DNA from: Myxocyprinus asiaticus
Taxonomy: Eukaryota; Chordata; Actinopteri; Cypriniformes; Catostomidae
Direction: 5' to 3'
DNA length: 64,000 nt
NCBI RefSeq assembly: GCF_019703515.2
Contig: NC_059374.1
Coordinates: 19,885,095-19,949,094, forward strand
Part shown: piece after piece, positions 62,361 to 64,000 of the stretch
How the letters are laid out: the number at the start of each line of letters is the position of its first letter
Numbering within the stretch: position 1 is the stretch's first letter
Translations under genes and position numbers: made by a program
Notes under the pieces: generated by a model
What the model saw: the letters and a program-made list of their open reading frames with translations, nothing else
Told to the model about the DNA's origin: nothing
The model's database searches: none

Positions 62361-63987
62361 CAGTTGAAGTCAGAAGTTTACATACACCGTAGCCAAATAT
62401 ATTCAAACTCAGTTTTTCCACAATTCCTGACATTTAATCGTAGAAAACATTGCCTGTCTTAGGCCAGTTAGGATCACTACTTTATTTTAAGAATGTGAAA
62501 TGTCACAATAATAGTAGAGAGAATGAATTATTTCAGCTTTTATTGCTTTCATCACATTTCCATTGGGTCAGAGGTTTACATACACTTTGTTAGTATTTGG
62601 TAGCATTGCCTTTAAATTGTTTATCTTGGGTCAAATGTTTTGGGTAGCCTTCCACAAGCTTCTCACAATAAGTTGCTGGTATTTTGGCCCATTCCTCCAG
62701 ACAGAACTGGTGTAACCAAGTCAGGTTTGTTGGCCTCCTTGCTCACACATGTTTTTTCAGCTCTGACCACAAATCAGATTGAGGTCAGGGCTTTGCGATG
62801 GCTACTCCAATACCTTGACTTTGTTGTCCTTAAGCCATTTTATCACAACTTTGGAGGTATGCTTTGGGTCATTGTCCATTTGGAAGACCCATTTGTGACT
62901 AATCTTCAACTGCCTGGCTGATGTCTTGAGATGTTGCTTCAATATATCCACATAATTTTCCTTCCTCATGATGCAATCTATTTTGTGAAGTGCACCAGCC
63001 CCTCCAGCAGCAAAGCACTCCCACAACACGATGCTGCCACCCCCATGCTTCATGGTTGGGATGGTGTTCAGCTTGCAAGCCTCATCCTTTTTCCTCCAAA
63101 CATAACGATGGTCATTATAACCAATAAGTTCCATTTTTGTTTCATCATAGAGGAAATTTCTCCAAAAAGTAAGATCTTTGTCCCCATGTGCACTTGTAAA
63201 CTGTAGTCTGGCTTTTTTATGTCGGTTATGGAGCATTGGCCTCTTCCTTGCTGAGCAGCCTTTCGGGTTATGTTGATATATGACTCATTTTACTGTGGAT
63301 AAAGATACATGTCTGTTTCCTCCAGCATCTTCTCAAGGTCCTTTGCTGTTGTTTTGGGATTGATTTGCACTTTTCGCACTAAACTACATTCATCTCTAGG
63401 CGACAGAATGTGTCTCCTTCCTGAGCGATATGATGGCTGCATGGTCCCATGGTGTTTATACTTGCGTACTATTGTTTGTACAGATGAATGTGGTACCTTC
63501 AGACATTTGGAAATTGCTCCCAAGGATGAACCAGACTTGTGGAGGTGCACTATTTTTTTATTTTTTTTTCTGAGGTCCTGGCTGATTTCTTTTGATTTTC
63601 CCATGATGTCAAGCAAAAAGGCACTGAGTTTAAAAGTAGGCCTTAAAATACATAAACATGTACACCTCCAATGCAGTACACCTCCTCTCAGAAGCTAATT
63701 GGCTAATTGTCTAAAGGCTTGACATCATTTTCTGGAATTTCCCAAGCTGCTTAAAGGCACAGTTAATTTAGTGTATGCAAACTTCTGACCCACTGGAATT
63801 GTGATAAAGTCAATTAAAGGTGAAACAATCTGTCTGTAAACAATTTTTGGAAAAATTACTCGTGTCATGCACAAAGTAGATTGTAGGTGCCAACACTATA
63901 GTTTGCTAATATTAAATCTGTGGAGTGGTTAAAAAATTAGTTTTAATGACTTCAACCTATGTGTATGTAAACTTCTGACTTCAACTG
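62361..63987 (-). mobile_element. Sleeping-Beauty-type Tc1 transposon (1.63 kb)
   Basis: Outer ends CAGTTGAAGTCAGAAGTTTA and ACTTCTGACTTCAACTG are bordered by TA (62359-62360, 63988-63989). Each terminal repeat of about 220 bp has an inner direct repeat (GTCAGAGGTTTACATACAC at 62568-62586 and GTGTATGCAAACTTCTGAC at about 63771-63789). This is the IR/DR arrangement of salmonid-type Tc1 elements. The length matches an intact element. Confidence 0.96.
62620..63604 (-). pseudogene. Sleeping-Beauty-type transposase relic, catalytic Glu region deleted
   Basis: The start codon at 63604 opens MGKSKEISQDLRKKNKKIVH, the paired-like DNA-binding domain, with SGSSLGAISKCLKVPHSSVQ. A stop and frameshift near 63290 break the middle. 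The catalytic domain resumes at 63236 with two Asp motifs, YDETKMELIGYND and FQMDNDPKHTSK. After SPDLN the PIEN-type segment that holds the third acid is missing (about 62790), and the frame is lost. The transposase is therefore doubly dead, though the ends look usable in trans. Confidence 0.88.
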
Positions 63988-64000
63988 TAAGTTGACTTTA

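Overview
This window is vertebrate nuclear DNA, almost certainly from a cypriniform (carp/minnow-like) ray-finned fish. The evidence is canonical GT-AG introns, low gene density, and a dense load of fish-type transposons: Tc1 elements including a Sleeping-Beauty-type copy, hAT-like elements with 8-bp target duplications, fish L1 LINEs, a DIRS fragment, tRNA-derived SINEs, and many copies of the TTAA-flanked 'AGGGATAGTTCACCC' repeat that is common in cyprinids. There is no prokaryotic-style gene, operon or CRISPR array.

One host gene spans most of the window on the minus strand: phldb1 (LL5-alpha), a phosphoinositide- and cortex-associated scaffold protein. Twelve coding exons were placed between 60002 (part of the FHA domain) and 7826. 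They join with consistent phase into one open frame of 1024 codons. The order is: C-terminal part of the FHA domain (59877-60002), one very large Ser/Pro-rich exon (51938-53406), then ten phase-0 exons encoding coiled coils and linkers (27248 down to 7826). The first coding exons lie beyond 64000 and the C-terminal PH-domain exons lie before position 1. A CpG-rich, GC-box-containing block with a strong splice donor at 55408-55407 lies in the intron after the FHA exon. It is a candidate internal promoter for an FHA-less isoform.

The introns are filled with nested mobile elements. Positions 1-7375 are a stack: a TTAA-type repeat split by a hAT-like element, which holds a dead minus-strand L1 and a truncated SINE. 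Tc1 at 10625-12203. A TIR element (15413-17041) holds a DIRS/LINE-tail chimera. TTAA-type repeats occur at 13-23 kb. A 1.5 kb hAT at 27928-29448 sits inside an older TIR element and has a sister copy at 56179-57588. Tc1 at 30664-32273 interrupts a tetranucleotide repeat. A TTAA element at 33102-37414 is split by an L1 in which ORF1 is fused in frame to ORF2 without the endonuclease. hAT-like elements lie at 40867-42261, 45281-45734 and 46027-48580. A Sleeping-Beauty-type Tc1 (62361-63987) closes the window.

I see no new autonomous biological system. The most interesting points are the tandem pair of related phase-0 phldb1 exons, the internal CpG promoter candidate, the chimeric DIRS retroposon, the endonuclease-less L1 fusion, and the well-dated nesting of transposons.
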